From contig NZ_JBHTJT010000005.1 in the NCBI RefSeq assembly GCF_042676185.1, forward strand, positions 1-64,000: DNA of 64,000 bases, in the 5' to 3' direction. The position numbers and the translations under genes were made by a program. The DNA is from Tropicimonas aquimaris. GTDB lineage: Bacteria; Pseudomonadota; Alphaproteobacteria; Rhodobacterales; Rhodobacteraceae. Position 1 is the first letter of the stretch. The number at the start of each line of letters is the position of its first letter. Below are positions 8,392-16,085 of this stretch, in pieces. The notes beneath the pieces are model-generated. The model worked only from the letters and a program-made list of their open reading frames with translations, did no database searches and was not told the origin of the DNA.

Positions 8392-8646
8392 ATGCTTCCG
8401 GAACATCACGAGCAGGGAACGACAAATCCCAGACTTCTCTCCGGCTGGATCGGTCGCGGAGAGCTCGCCGCAGAACTGGGCGTCAGCGTCGATACCCTCG
8501 GGCGCTGGGCCGCGAGCGGTAAAGGGCCGAAATGGGTGCGCGCCGGCCGCAAGGTGCTCTACCGCCGGCGAGCCGTCGTGGACTGGCTCCAGAAGCAGGA
8601 AGAGCCGCCGGTCAAGCCGGCCCCGAAAAAGCGGGGGCGGAAATGA
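8392..8646 (+). CDS. AlpA/excisionase-like HTH DNA-binding protein
   Basis: The 84-residue product contains a compact winged-helix/MerR-like segment (GRGELAAELGVSVDTLGRW, about residues 21-39, then a GKGPKWVRAGRKVLYRR wing), the hallmark of AlpA, Xis and HTH_17 proteins, and a basic Pro-rich tail. It is probably a transcriptional switch or recombination directionality factor for the neighbouring integrase. The start is set by an AGGAGG site seven bases upstream. It is the first gene of a rightward operon in which every following gene overlaps its predecessor by an ATGA junction. Confidence 0.85.
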   Translation: MLPEHHEQGTTNPRLLSGWIGRGELAAELGVSVDTLGRWAASGKGPKWVRAGRKVLYRRRAVVDWLQKQEEPPVKPAPKKRGRK

Positions 8647-8897
8647 TGCGGGCCGTGTCACTGCACCATCAGGCACCAGCCCAGCGACGCGATGAGCGGT
8701 CCCCGGCCCAGAGAGAGTGGCGCGACGACCGCCTCCGGGAAGCCAGAGGCATTCTCGCTGACGTCGCCCACCATCCGGAGAGCCTCGTCCTGCTGGCATG
8801 CGGGGTCATCGAGACCCACAGCGACGATCGTGTCGAGCGGATCGGAGCGTACGTCCTCGCAGACCTGCTGCAGTCGGAACGGGAGGTGCGGCCATGA
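8643..8897 (+). CDS. Small protein of unknown function (element operon)
   Basis: The 84-residue product is soluble and alpha-helical in character, with an Arg-rich N-terminal half (RDERSPAQREWRDDRLREARG) and a hydrophobic helix near the C-terminus. It begins at ATGATG overlapping the TGA of the HTH gene and ends overlapping the nuclease gene, so it is coupled on both sides. That coupling is the main evidence that it is real. No family recognised. Confidence 0.6.
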   Translation: MMRAVSLHHQAPAQRRDERSPAQREWRDDRLREARGILADVAHHPESLVLLACGVIETHSDDRVERIGAYVLADLLQSEREVRP

Positions 8898-9304
8898 CAA
8901 AACACCGTCATCCCGAAGCCGACGCCCAGCGCGCCATCGTGCATGTACTGCGTGTCGTGCTGCCCCGCGGCTCCATCGTCCATCATTCGGCCAACGAGGT
9001 CACTTCCCACAATCGCAGCGCGAAGGCCCGGCAGGCCATCCTGCAGGGCATGGGCGTTCATCGCGGCTTTGCCGACCTGATCGTCCTCTCCGGCGGACGG
9101 GTGCTGTTCCTCGAGGTCAAGAGCCAGACCGGGCGTCTCAGCCCGGCACAGGCAGACTTCCGTGACGCCGTCCAAGACCAGGGCTTCGCCTGGGCGCTGG
9201 TGCGGTCGGTCGACGAGGCGCTGGGCGCGTTGGCCGAGCACGGCTTCACAACGCGGGCGACAACATCGCCTTCACGATCTCGTCTTGGGAGGGCTGCGCG
9301 ATGA
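8894..9304 (+). CDS. VRR-NUC domain nuclease
   Basis: The 136-residue protein matches the stand-alone VRR-NUC fold of the PD-(D/E)xK nuclease superfamily: Glu8 in an N-terminal helix (PEADAQRAI), Asp61 in GFADLIVL and the ExK pair Glu74/Lys76 in FLEVKSQTG, followed by the SPAQ motif that typically comes after the strand. Such proteins are common in phage and satellite replication modules, where they may act on branched or host DNA. The start overlaps the previous stop, and its own stop overlaps the next start. Full length for the family and with all key residues. Confidence 0.88.
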   Translation: MTKHRHPEADAQRAIVHVLRVVLPRGSIVHHSANEVTSHNRSAKARQAILQGMGVHRGFADLIVLSGGRVLFLEVKSQTGRLSPAQADFRDAVQDQGFAWALVRSVDEALGALAEHGFTTRATTSPSRSRLGRAAR

Positions 9305-10179
9305 GCCACCAGGCCACCAACTGGGCGATCCTTCAGCGCGGCCTCAAGCCGACGACCAAGATCGTGCTCTGGCACCTGTGCGACCGGTATAATCCTGACT
9401 TCGGCTGTTTCCCCTCTCAGGAGCGGCTGGCCCATGACTGTGAGATCTGCCGGTCGACCCTCAACGTCCATCTCGAACATCTGGAGATGGCCGGGCTGCT
9501 GCGCCGGGTTCCGCGGACCGACCCCATCACGAAACGCCAGTTGACGACCCGCTACATCCTCGGGTTCGAGGACGGTTTTCCTGTGGATAACCCGGACTCA
9601 TGTCCGGATTCCGGACAGGGAGCCGTGTCCGATTTTTGCGCCGAGCCGTGTCCGGAAAACAGCGAAAGCCGTGTCCGAAATCCGGACACTAACCCTGTAA
9701 GAGAACCTATAAGAAAACCTGTAAAGGAGGCGGGGCGCGCAAGCGCGCCTGTGGAAATTTCCAATGAGTTTTTCTCGGCGCTGCTTGAGGCCCTGGGCCA
9801 CGACCCGGCCGGGGCGCTTCCCGACTGGTGGCAGGGCTGGCCTGCCCGGGAGCATGTCCGGCGGTGGCGCGACGATCTCGGGCTGACGGAAGAGCAGATC
9901 CTGACGATCGCGTCAGCCACCCGAAGGCGACATCCGATACCACCCGATGGCCCCAAGGCCCTGGACCGCGCCATGGAAAGGGCGGCCCAGCACAAGGGAC
10001 AGCCCGACGGCCGGAAGCAGTCCGCGGCGAGCAATGAAGAGATCATCGGGTTCTACGCCGACTGGATCAACTCCGACCGGTATCTCGTTCCCAACTCCAT
10101 CAGCGCCTCCATTCGCGATGCGCTGCTGGCGCGCGGCCTGGTGACGGAAGACCGGCTCCGCGAGCGGGGTGTGCTATGA
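9301..10179 (+). CDS. Phage-type replication initiator (helix-turn-helix, O-like)
   Basis: The 292-residue protein has an N-terminal winged-helix domain (about residues 5-85) of the kind found in phage replication-initiation proteins, with the cue WHLCDRYN...CFPSQERLA followed by a TLNVHLEHLEMAGLL recognition helix. A low-complexity linker (about 95-145) is encoded by DNA that carries iterons, and the C-terminal part is a separate helical domain (SNEFFSALLEALG onward). This is the layout of lambda O, whose gene contains the origin. It overlaps the nuclease gene by ATGA and the next gene likewise. Assignment as an origin-binding initiator is inferred from layout. Confidence 0.75.
   Translation: MSHQATNWAILQRGLKPTTKIVLWHLCDRYNPDFGCFPSQERLAHDCEICRSTLNVHLEHLEMAGLLRRVPRTDPITKRQLTTRYILGFEDGFPVDNPDSCPDSGQGAVSDFCAEPCPENSESRVRNPDTNPVREPIRKPVKEAGRASAPVEISNEFFSALLEALGHDPAGALPDWWQGWPAREHVRRWRDDLGLTEEQILTIASATRRRHPIPPDGPKALDRAMERAAQHKGQPDGRKQSAASNEEIIGFYADWINSDRYLVPNSISASIRDALLARGLVTEDRLRERGVL
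9598..9727 (+). other. Candidate replication origin inside the initiator gene (iterons plus A+T-rich tract)
   Basis: TGTCCG recurs at 9601, 9626, 9649 and 9672, a spacing of 25, 23 and 23 bases, close to two helical turns. The first and last copies are palindromic (TGTCCGGATTCCGGACA, TGTCCGAAATCCGGACA). Immediately downstream (about 9690-9727) the otherwise GC-rich sequence becomes A+T-rich, with repeated CCTRTAARARAACC-like units. This iteron-plus-unwinding-element layout resembles the lambdoid origin. Confidence 0.6.
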
Positions 10180-10826
10180 CGGTGCACCAGAACATCCCCG
10201 GCCGCAGTACGAAGGCTCGTCGGGCGCTGGGAGTGCAGGCGCTCCTGGAATGGGCCTTTCGCGTCGAGAAAGCGCAGCTCGAGCTCCCCATGCCACCGGA
10301 CGAGGCCAATGAGGGTCACGGATTCGGCCTCGAATACGTCCTGCTCCAGCGCGCGCAGCTCGGCTGCCGGATCGACGGTGGTCGCTACAAGCCGGAGGCC
10401 AGCACCCACGAAGACGCCGAGACCATCGCGGCGATTGTGGCCGGCCTTCCCGATGGTCTCGGCGGCCGGCGTATGGCGATCCGTGTCGCCGAACTCGCCC
10501 GCGCTGGGCTGACCCCAGACTGGATGCCGGGCGCAGTCCCCCGCTGCGTGCCCGTCTAGACACGCCGCAACCAGCATGGTGAACCGTCGGTCACCGTCGT
10601 CGTTGGCACCGAGCAGGTATTCAACCGTGGGCGACGGCGGACGGTCGAGGTGTTGGCCTGTCCGGTGGCATGGTCGCCGCATCCCGAGCAGATCGCGGCA
10701 GCACGGCGCGCCTACGTCGAATGGTGGCAGGCGCTGGGCTGGGTCAAAGATGGCATGGCGCAATGTGATTTGCTGCGGCACCACAAAGTGACTGAGGTAA
10801 TGCCCAAGGTCGATCCTTGGCAATGA
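10176..10826 (+). pseudogene. Element-encoded protein of unknown function split by an in-frame TAG
   Basis: The frame opens at an ATGA overlap with the initiator gene and encodes 127 residues before TAG (10557-10559). The same frame then continues open for 88 more codons, with clearly protein-like sequence (VTVVVGTEQVFNRG, VEVLACPVAWSPHP, YVEWWQALGWVKDGM), to TGA at 10824-10826. The two halves look like one protein of about 216 residues. The first half has a helical region with a repeated-like AELARAGLTPDWMPG segment; the second ends in MPKVDPWQ. The amber codon should terminate most translation. The family is unknown to me, but the position fits a late gene of an early phage operon. Confidence 0.65.
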
Positions 10827-11112
10827 TTTTGTCAAGTAGATGGACATGACGGATATCGCGCAGCCAGCGCCGACTGGTCGGCGCATGGCAGCAACGGGTT
10901 CGAGCTCGATTGGACCTGCCGATCGCCGTAGCCGGCACAAGGGCCGGTCAGCGACCTCTGCCGCCGTTCCCCGAACCTGTCCCGACAGTTCCCTACTTCG
11001 CACTGCCGGGATTGGTGGAGACTTGGCCAACGCCCGCTCTCTTCCGTCCAAGATTACCTAGACATATTCATATGCAGGCACCTAACATCGACCCATCAAT
11101 CGGGAGGACACA
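10827..11112. other. Right border region of the integrated element, no gene called
   Basis: A short frame from 10840 exists, but its composition is not convincing. The segment should hold the right attachment site and the promoter of the following exported protein. I could not find a direct repeat shared with the left border. Confidence 0.35.
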
Positions 11113-11568
11113 ATGAAACTTACGCGCAGATCCCTGATCGCTATAGGAATGATCGCATCCACGATTTCTGCCCCAGCCTTGGCGGGCCAGTCTGATGACG
11201 GAGTCAAGCGCCTGGCCCTGCAGATCAGTGACAACGATCCGGCGACCTTCAACAAGGCCCTGAATGTGGCGACGAACTTTGCGCGGGGTATGAGCGAAGC
11301 CGGCGACATGTATGAAATCGAAATCGTTGCGTTCAACGCTGGCCTGCACATGTTTCGGACCGACACGTCTCCTGTACTGGACAGGCTGCAAAGCATCTCT
11401 GAGAGCGTCCCGGATGTGACGTTCAGCGCCTGTGGAAATACTATTGCGGGGATGACCAAGAAAGAGGGTTCCGAGCCGCCGATCTCGCAACATGCCGGGG
11501 TTGTGCCCGCCGGAGTTGTCAGGCTGATGGAGCTTGATGATGAGGGTTACTACGTCATTCGGCCTTAG
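11113..11568 (+). CDS. Periplasmic DsrE-family-like protein
   Basis: The 151-residue product has an N-terminal signal sequence with twin Arg (LTRRSLIAIG, cleavage near ALA at 24), then a DsrE/DsrF-like alpha/beta fold: KALNVATNFAR, a YEIEIVAFNAGLHMF strand-turn, VTFSACGNTI with a single Cys, and VVPAGVVRLMELDDEGYYVIRP at the C-terminus. Family members handle sulfur or act as small ligand-binding subunits, and exported versions often accompany c-type cytochromes, as here. A GGGAGGA site precedes the ATG. The twin arginines could mean Tat export. Confidence 0.75.
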   Translation: MKLTRRSLIAIGMIASTISAPALAGQSDDGVKRLALQISDNDPATFNKALNVATNFARGMSEAGDMYEIEIVAFNAGLHMFRTDTSPVLDRLQSISESVPDVTFSACGNTIAGMTKKEGSEPPISQHAGVVPAGVVRLMELDDEGYYVIRP

Positions 11569-11765
11569 AACCCTGCAATTCCGTCAATCATGCTCGCACG
11601 CGCTGATCCCGGAAAGGGTATGGTCCCAGATTGGGAAAGCCCGTTGGTTGCGCGAAGCGTAACCTGGTTGGTTTCATCGAAGCTCCAGTTTGCGCGACCC
11701 CTCAAAACCCACCTGAGGGCGGACAGGTGGATGGATCGACCAAACCCGTATAGAGGCCTTGGATC

Positions 11766-12194
11766 ATGAAGGGACATTTTTTTTCGATACTGGTTTGCAT
11801 CGTCGGAGGTGCAGTTCAAACGACCGCAGATGAAGTACCTGCGGACGGCGGAATGCTCTTTGAGAAGCATTGTGCAAGATGCCACGGAACCGACGGCACG
11901 GGAAACGGAAACGCTTCTGGCAACTTGAATACACGCCCGCCCGATCTTACCAAAATAGCTGCCCGACGCGATGGTGTTTGGCCAATGCTTGAGGTCATGT
12001 CGATTGTCGATGGCTATACAAAGCAGACGACCCCACGCGAAGAGATGCCGCTTATCTCGGCTCTTACGGACGGACCGGTGGTCGAGTTCGATACAGGAAA
12101 CGGTTTATTCACAGAGGTACCGGCCCGCCTCATTGCTGTGGCAAACTACCTTGAAAGCATCCAGTCGCCGAAACCGGAACGCTACGTACCGTAG
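11766..12194 (+). CDS. Exported monohaem cytochrome c
   Basis: The 142-residue product has a signal peptide (about residues 1-21) and one CxxCH haem site (CARCH, 36-40) followed by GTDGTGNGNASG, typical of class I cytochromes. A Met in MPLIS (about residue 94) is a possible sixth ligand. It probably transfers electrons in the periplasm with the diheme and tetraheme proteins that follow. The ribosome site is weak (GAGG). Specific partners are unknown. Confidence 0.85.
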   Translation: MKGHFFSILVCIVGGAVQTTADEVPADGGMLFEKHCARCHGTDGTGNGNASGNLNTRPPDLTKIAARRDGVWPMLEVMSIVDGYTKQTTPREEMPLISALTDGPVVEFDTGNGLFTEVPARLIAVANYLESIQSPKPERYVP

Positions 12195-12272
12195 GATCAG
12201 GATCTACAGGTCTTCCACCGAGGCGACAGCCGACTGCTGCGCATTCCGGTCTCGCAGGTCGGTTCCTGAAAT

Positions 12273-12287
12273 GCCCGCTTAGCGGGC
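12273..12287 (+). terminator. Possible hairpin after the monohaem cytochrome gene
   Basis: GCCCGC-TTA-GCGGGC is a perfect 6-bp stem about 80 bases after the stop codon. It lacks a clean T-run, so termination is uncertain; it may separate the monohaem gene from the FNR-controlled genes. Confidence 0.35.
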
Positions 12288-12317
12288 CCGTCGGCCTTTC
12301 GATGCCGCTCTTTCGTG

Positions 12318-12331
12318 TTGATATCGATCAA
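12318..12331 (+). promoter_or_regulatory. FNR/CRP-family box TTGAT-N4-ATCAA
   Basis: TTGATATCGATCAA is a perfect FNR consensus palindrome, 70 bases upstream of the diheme cytochrome start. That distance suits activation of a promoter (box near -41, transcript starting about 12366). It predicts induction of the diheme and NapC-like cytochromes under low oxygen or by a nitric-oxide-responsive FNR relative. Confidence 0.8.
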
Positions 12332-12400
12332 CGACAGGCCCGCGCAATCGACCAAACTGGCGGCCTTTAGGTACGTGCAACCAAAAATGGGGAGGATACT

Positions 12401-13108
12401 ATGAGGATTTTTTCAGGGATTGCTGCAATTTCTGTTGCTGCTACGGTGCTCAGCGCGATGCCGGTCCAAGCTGAAGATCTGGCGCTCGAGAATGCTGCCA
12501 GCATAGTGCGCGGAGGCCAGATTTACGACAAATGGTGGAAGGTGGTGAAGGCGGAAGAGCCCAGCAGTACCCACAGTGCTTACCCCGAAGACGGACCCAG
12601 AGACGGTTCTACCACATGGCGCTGCAAGGAATGTCACGGCTGGGATTATATTGGGCCCAAGGGACGCTATTCCTCCGGCTCGCATTTCACCGGCATCGTT
12701 GGGATTGAGGGCGCGGCTGGTGGAGATCCGGCGACAATTGCCGCAGCAATGCGTGACGAGCCACACGGCTTCGGAGCCGACCTGATCGACGATGCTGCAA
12801 TGGCTGATCTGGCGAATTTCGTCTCGCATGGGCAGTTCGACATGTCGTCCTACATTTCTGACGGCAAGTCCACGGGAGATGCGGCAGTGGGTGAACCGCT
12901 CTACGCCACGCTATGTGCAGGCTGCCACGGCGCGGATGGCGCCAAGATCACCGAGATGCCACCGCTTGGCGAGATCTCCAGCAATCCGCAGGAAACCATG
13001 CACAAGATCCTGTTCGGCCAACCCGCTGAGTCTATGCCAGCGCTCTACGTGTTCGGCCCGCAGGTAGCCGCCGACATCACGGCCTATCTTCACACATTGC
13101 CGCAGTAA
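12401..13108 (+). CDS. Exported diheme cytochrome c
   Basis: The 235-residue product has a signal peptide (cleavage near residue 24, VQA) and two CxxCH sites: CKECH at 75-79 and CAGCH at 172-176, each in its own cytochrome domain. The N-terminal domain carries an unusual IYDKWWKVV segment before the first haem. It resembles periplasmic diheme electron carriers that accept electrons from NapC-type proteins. A GGGAGGA site precedes the start, and an FNR box lies upstream. The terminal acceptor is not encoded in the window. Confidence 0.88.
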   Translation: MRIFSGIAAISVAATVLSAMPVQAEDLALENAASIVRGGQIYDKWWKVVKAEEPSSTHSAYPEDGPRDGSTTWRCKECHGWDYIGPKGRYSSGSHFTGIVGIEGAAGGDPATIAAAMRDEPHGFGADLIDDAAMADLANFVSHGQFDMSSYISDGKSTGDAAVGEPLYATLCAGCHGADGAKITEMPPLGEISSNPQETMHKILFGQPAESMPALYVFGPQVAADITAYLHTLPQ

Positions 13109-13180
13109 TATGCGTTGGGCCGGGGCTTCAGCCTCGGCCTGTCCAGGCGCCGTATCGCGCCGCGTGAAGGAGCAAGCAGG

Positions 13181-13774
13181 GTGGCAAGCGAAACGACCCG
13201 CCAACCGGGTGTGACCCGTCGTATGTGGCGATGGCTCTGGAGTCCAACGGCCCGGTTCGGTTGGGGCGTGATTTTCGTTGCCGGCGGTATCGCCGGGGTC
13301 ATGTTGTGGGGCGGGTTCAACTGGGCCATGCAAGCCTCCAACAGCCCAGAGTTTTGTCTGAGCTGCCACGAAATGGCTGACAATGTCGGTGAGGAGTGGA
13401 TGCGCTCCACCCATTACAACAACCCCTCGGGCGTGCGCGCCACTTGCGCGGATTGCCACGTTCCAAAGGATTGGTTCCCCAAGGTGGTCCGCAAGATCAA
13501 GGCGAGCCGCGAGCTGTACGGCCACTTCACAGGCGTGATCGATACACCGGAAAAATTCCGGGCTCACCGTGCGGAAATGGCCGAACGGGTCTGGGCCGAG
13601 ATGACCGCGTCGGATAGCCAGGAATGCCGCAACTGCCACAGCGAGCACGCGATGAACTTTGAGGAGCAATCTGCACGCTCGCGCGAGAAAATGGTTCCGG
13701 GCATCGAAGAGGGCAAGACCTGCATTGAGTGCCACAAAGGCATCGCCCACCGGCTTCCGCCGCGCGACGACTAG
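13181..13774 (+). CDS. NapC/NirT-family tetraheme quinol dehydrogenase
   Basis: The 197-residue protein has one N-terminal membrane helix (about 28-48) and four CxxCH sites (59-63, 89-93, 149-153, 181-185), the defining pattern of NapC/NirT/TorC-type quinol oxidases that feed periplasmic reductases. The GTG start at 13181 is preferred because AAGGAG lies eight bases upstream; a TTG at 13115 would add 22 residues without a ribosome site. It follows the diheme gene by about 70 bases, and both probably belong to the FNR-controlled unit. Electrons likely pass quinol to this protein, then to the diheme or monohaem cytochrome. Confidence 0.9.
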   Translation: MASETTRQPGVTRRMWRWLWSPTARFGWGVIFVAGGIAGVMLWGGFNWAMQASNSPEFCLSCHEMADNVGEEWMRSTHYNNPSGVRATCADCHVPKDWFPKVVRKIKASRELYGHFTGVIDTPEKFRAHRAEMAERVWAEMTASDSQECRNCHSEHAMNFEEQSARSREKMVPGIEEGKTCIECHKGIAHRLPPRDD

Positions 13775-13980
13775 AGATTGCAGATCCGCCTTGGAGCTAG
13801 ACTTGATCATCTTGATCTTCTTGTCGGATGACCGGTTGGTCGGAAAATGTGCCGGACATCGTGGCTGCGAGGAAATGGTAGTGTGGGCACGAAGCCGTCG
13901 ATCGCTTCAATCCGTTCAAACGACCGAAATGGCCCGAACTAAGTCATTGACATTGCTGCCCCTCTTGACTCATACATCAA

Positions 13981-14976
13981 TCATCGCAGGAGAACGCCCG
14001 GAGAACAACGCTCCGGGCGTTTTGCGTTACCCCCCCTCCGAGGGTTCCTCCTGGGGCCGAGTGTATGCGGGGGGGCTGAGATCCCGACACCCAGCGTGAC
14101 CAGCATCAAAAGGGCGATCCCGATGAAGGGCATGAAATTCAGGAGCGCCGCGGCCACCCCCCAGAGCGGGGCGTTCGACACGCCAAGCAGCTGGAAAGCA
14201 ACGGCGACGCACACCCCGAGCCCCAGGTTGATTGCGGTGATTGCCAGCAGGTAGCGGGCGACATTGATGCGCACGTCGCGCATGGCCCGCCCGACCGCCC
14301 GTCGCGCCGAGGCCCCGGAAACCACAGACATGCCCCAGCGGGCCAGCATCACGCGGTCGCGGAGCAGAAAGAATGTCAGCATGGCCCAGAATGCGGCTCC
14401 TGCGGCAATCCTGGGCGCGCCGATCGCCAGGTCGGTCAGCAAACGCTGTCCCCCCTCCACAAGCCTGCCAACGGCGTCGTCCCCCAATTCCGGCTCGGCC
14501 GGATCTGCGGGTTCGGCCGACAGTGCCACTCCCGGATCGGCGGCCGGTGCGACAGGGGCCTCAACGTCCAGCGTGCGCGAGATGCCGGAAACGATCTCGC
14601 GGGTGCGCCGTTCCGCATCGCGCAGAACCTGCGGTGCGCGGTCGTTCCAGGGCTCTGCAGAAGGGGCCAGCGCATAGGCGGTGAACGCCGCCCCAAGAAG
14701 CAGGCCGCCCACCACGAAGGCTGCGCAGAGCGACGCGGGGGCCATGGTCCGTTCCAGCCATCGCATCGCAGGTACAAGGGCTATCGCGCACAGAACGGCC
14801 AGCACCGTTGGCACCGCGATCAGGCTCGCACCGTCCAGCGCGGCGAGGATCATCACGCCTGCGATGATGCTCAGCAACACGGTCTGGAGCGCGCCCCGAT
14901 CGAGCCTGGAAGACCAGCCAGCCGATGTCGTCCGGAGCGCCGGTTCAGCCGCCGGCTTCAGTTTCTCGTCATGCAT
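13981..14976 (-). pseudogene. Truncated AI-2E family permease
   Basis: The frame encodes 331 residues, of which about 1-300 match AI-2E transporters: paired N-terminal helices (33-70), helices at 82-105, a large loop, then the conserved NAPLWGVAAALLNFMPFIG segment at 268-286. Members then continue for roughly 60-100 residues through the last helices; here the similarity stops near 14077 and is replaced by basic, non-hydrophobic residues ending beyond a terminator. The C-terminal membrane helices are therefore missing. The start at 14976 is preferred over 15111 because the extension is not protein-like. It is probably non-functional. Confidence 0.7.
13995..14023 (+). terminator. Rho-independent terminator
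   Basis: A perfect 9-bp stem CGCCCGGAG / CTCCGGGCG with loop AACAACG is followed directly by TTTT on the + strand. It ends transcription coming from the cytochrome operon and lies inside the out-of-frame tail of the converging truncated permease gene. Confidence 0.8.
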
Positions 14977-15136
14977 GTAACGTACCTGCCTTTCCGACAA
15001 GACCGGCGCACAGAACAAGCGGCCCGGCACACATCCGGCGGAGCCCAGGAATGGCTTCGAGCCGGGATGCCGGGGACATGACGGACGCGCCAGGTCTGCC
15101 AGCCACCGCATGCTCTATCCGAGGCTGCCGACCGGC

Positions 15137-15152
15137 GCGCTGACGCAGGTTG
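15137..15152 (-). promoter_or_regulatory. Conserved motif copy A (TGACGCAGGTTGG)
   Basis: GCGCTGACGCAGGTTG lies about 160 bases before the permease gene. Near-identical sequences occur at 18105-18120, 21745-21760 and 16086-16100, always close to the start of leftward genes in this neighbourhood, suggesting a shared regulator or sigma factor. Function unknown. Confidence 0.45.
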
Positions 15153-15184
15153 GTGCGTGCCGGTGAGTCAACGAAAGTTCACCC

Positions 15185-16069
15185 TCAACCGGACGGGGCG
15201 AGCGTGAGCGCCTCGGTCCTTGGCAGGCTTGTCAGCATGTCGCGCAGCCTGGCATCGTCGGGCGCGCCGGGCACTTCGTCGGTCCAGACACGGAACCCCT
15301 TCAGGTCGTAGGCGCCGAAAGAAGTGATCATCGCACCATCGGCGGCGTCACGGCCGCGGACCATCAGGACCCGGCCAATCCGTGGGGTGTTGTAGCGCGC
15401 GTCAAACGTGTACCAGCGACCGCCGAGATAGGCCTCGAACCATGCGCAGAAGTCACCGGCCCCGGAATAGGGCACGCCGATGTCGCCCAGATAGCCGCTC
15501 GCGTAGCGGGCCGGGATGCTCATGGCGCGGCAGAACGCGATCGCGAGATGCGCGAAGTCGCGGCAGACACCGGTCTTTTCGCGCTGCGCGTCGCTGGCGG
15601 TCTTGGTGGGCCGGCCAAAGCCGTATCCGAAGGTCAGGTGATTATGGACGTGGTTGCATATTGCCTGCACCCGTGCCCAGCCCGGCGGGGTGGCGCCGAA
15701 CAAGCGGAGCGCCTCGGGGGCAAGCACATCGGAGTCGCAATAGCGGCTGGCGGTCAGGAACTGCAACGTCTCGGGCGGCAGGTCGCCCACGTCGTGCTGG
15801 CATGCGTTCCAGTCAAACACGTCGGGCTGGCCGTCAACGTCCACGATGCAGTCGGACCAGAGCCTGAGCCGCCCCGCCGGCGCCCTGAGCCGTGTCAGCC
15901 GGTTGCCGAAACTGTCAAGGAAGGTCTCGAGCGGAAGCTCTGGTTCCGCCCGCACCGCGTACGAGCCGATGATCCGTCCGTCGAAACTGGAATGCGGCGA
16001 CAGGGCAAGGATCAGGACAGTTTCCGCCTTGCTGTCAATATGGATCTCGTGACCGATGCGAATGAACAT
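15185..16069 (-). CDS. Transglutaminase-like cysteine protease-fold protein (atypical His position)
   Basis: The 294-residue product has a transglutaminase-like core: an N-terminal beta domain (residues 1-120), then the catalytic Cys motif at 167-171 (GVCRD, Cys169) and the W-x-x-F-D-A-R segment ending in Asp223. At the position where the family normally has the catalytic His (H-A-W) this protein has Cys208 (FCAW), so it may be inactive or use another His. It is divergently paired with a second, canonical transglutaminase-like gene. An AAGGG-like site precedes the ATG. Probably cytoplasmic, since no signal peptide is seen. Confidence 0.8.
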   Translation of the reverse strand: MFIRIGHEIHIDSKAETVLILALSPHSSFDGRIIGSYAVRAEPELPLETFLDSFGNRLTRLRAPAGRLRLWSDCIVDVDGQPDVFDWNACQHDVGDLPPETLQFLTASRYCDSDVLAPEALRLFGATPPGWARVQAICNHVHNHLTFGYGFGRPTKTASDAQREKTGVCRDFAHLAIAFCRAMSIPARYASGYLGDIGVPYSGAGDFCAWFEAYLGGRWYTFDARYNTPRIGRVLMVRGRDAADGAMITSFGAYDLKGFRVWTDEVPGAPDDARLRDMLTSLPRTEALTLAPSG

Positions 16070-16085
16070 TGCCGCCCTTTCTACA

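Larger units (their letters stand above)
5686..10826 (+). mobile_element. Satellite-like integrated element (integrase, HTH regulators, nuclease, replication module)
   Basis: The segment contains a tyrosine integrase, a divergent HTH-type regulator behind a LexA box and a palindromic operator, then a tightly overlapping rightward operon (AlpA-like HTH, small unknown, VRR-NUC nuclease, replication-initiator-like protein with embedded iterons, amber-split unknown). Three copies of a GC-rich hairpin repeat occur only inside it. No terminase, capsid, tail, lysis or portal gene is present. This composition fits a small phage satellite or a remnant early region of a prophage. Borders are approximate: the left is set at the first repeat copy, the right at the end of the last coding similarity. 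Confidence 0.7.

Noticed and set aside
1197..10826. Amber-codon reassignment or suppression, suggested by two genes with in-frame TAG
   Set aside because: Several intact genes in the window end in TAG with non-coding sequence after it (integrase at 7067, exported proteins and cytochromes at 11568, 12194, 13774), so TAG is used as an ordinary stop. The two cases are better read as nonsense mutations.
13803..13818. Second FNR-like site TTGATCATCTTGATC
   Set aside because: It is a direct repeat of half-sites, not the TTGAT-N4-ATCAA palindrome, and lies downstream of the cytochrome genes.
14024..14060. Insertion sequence as cause of the AI-2E truncation
   Set aside because: No transposase frame or terminal inverted repeats are found next to the breakpoint; deletion or recombination is enough.
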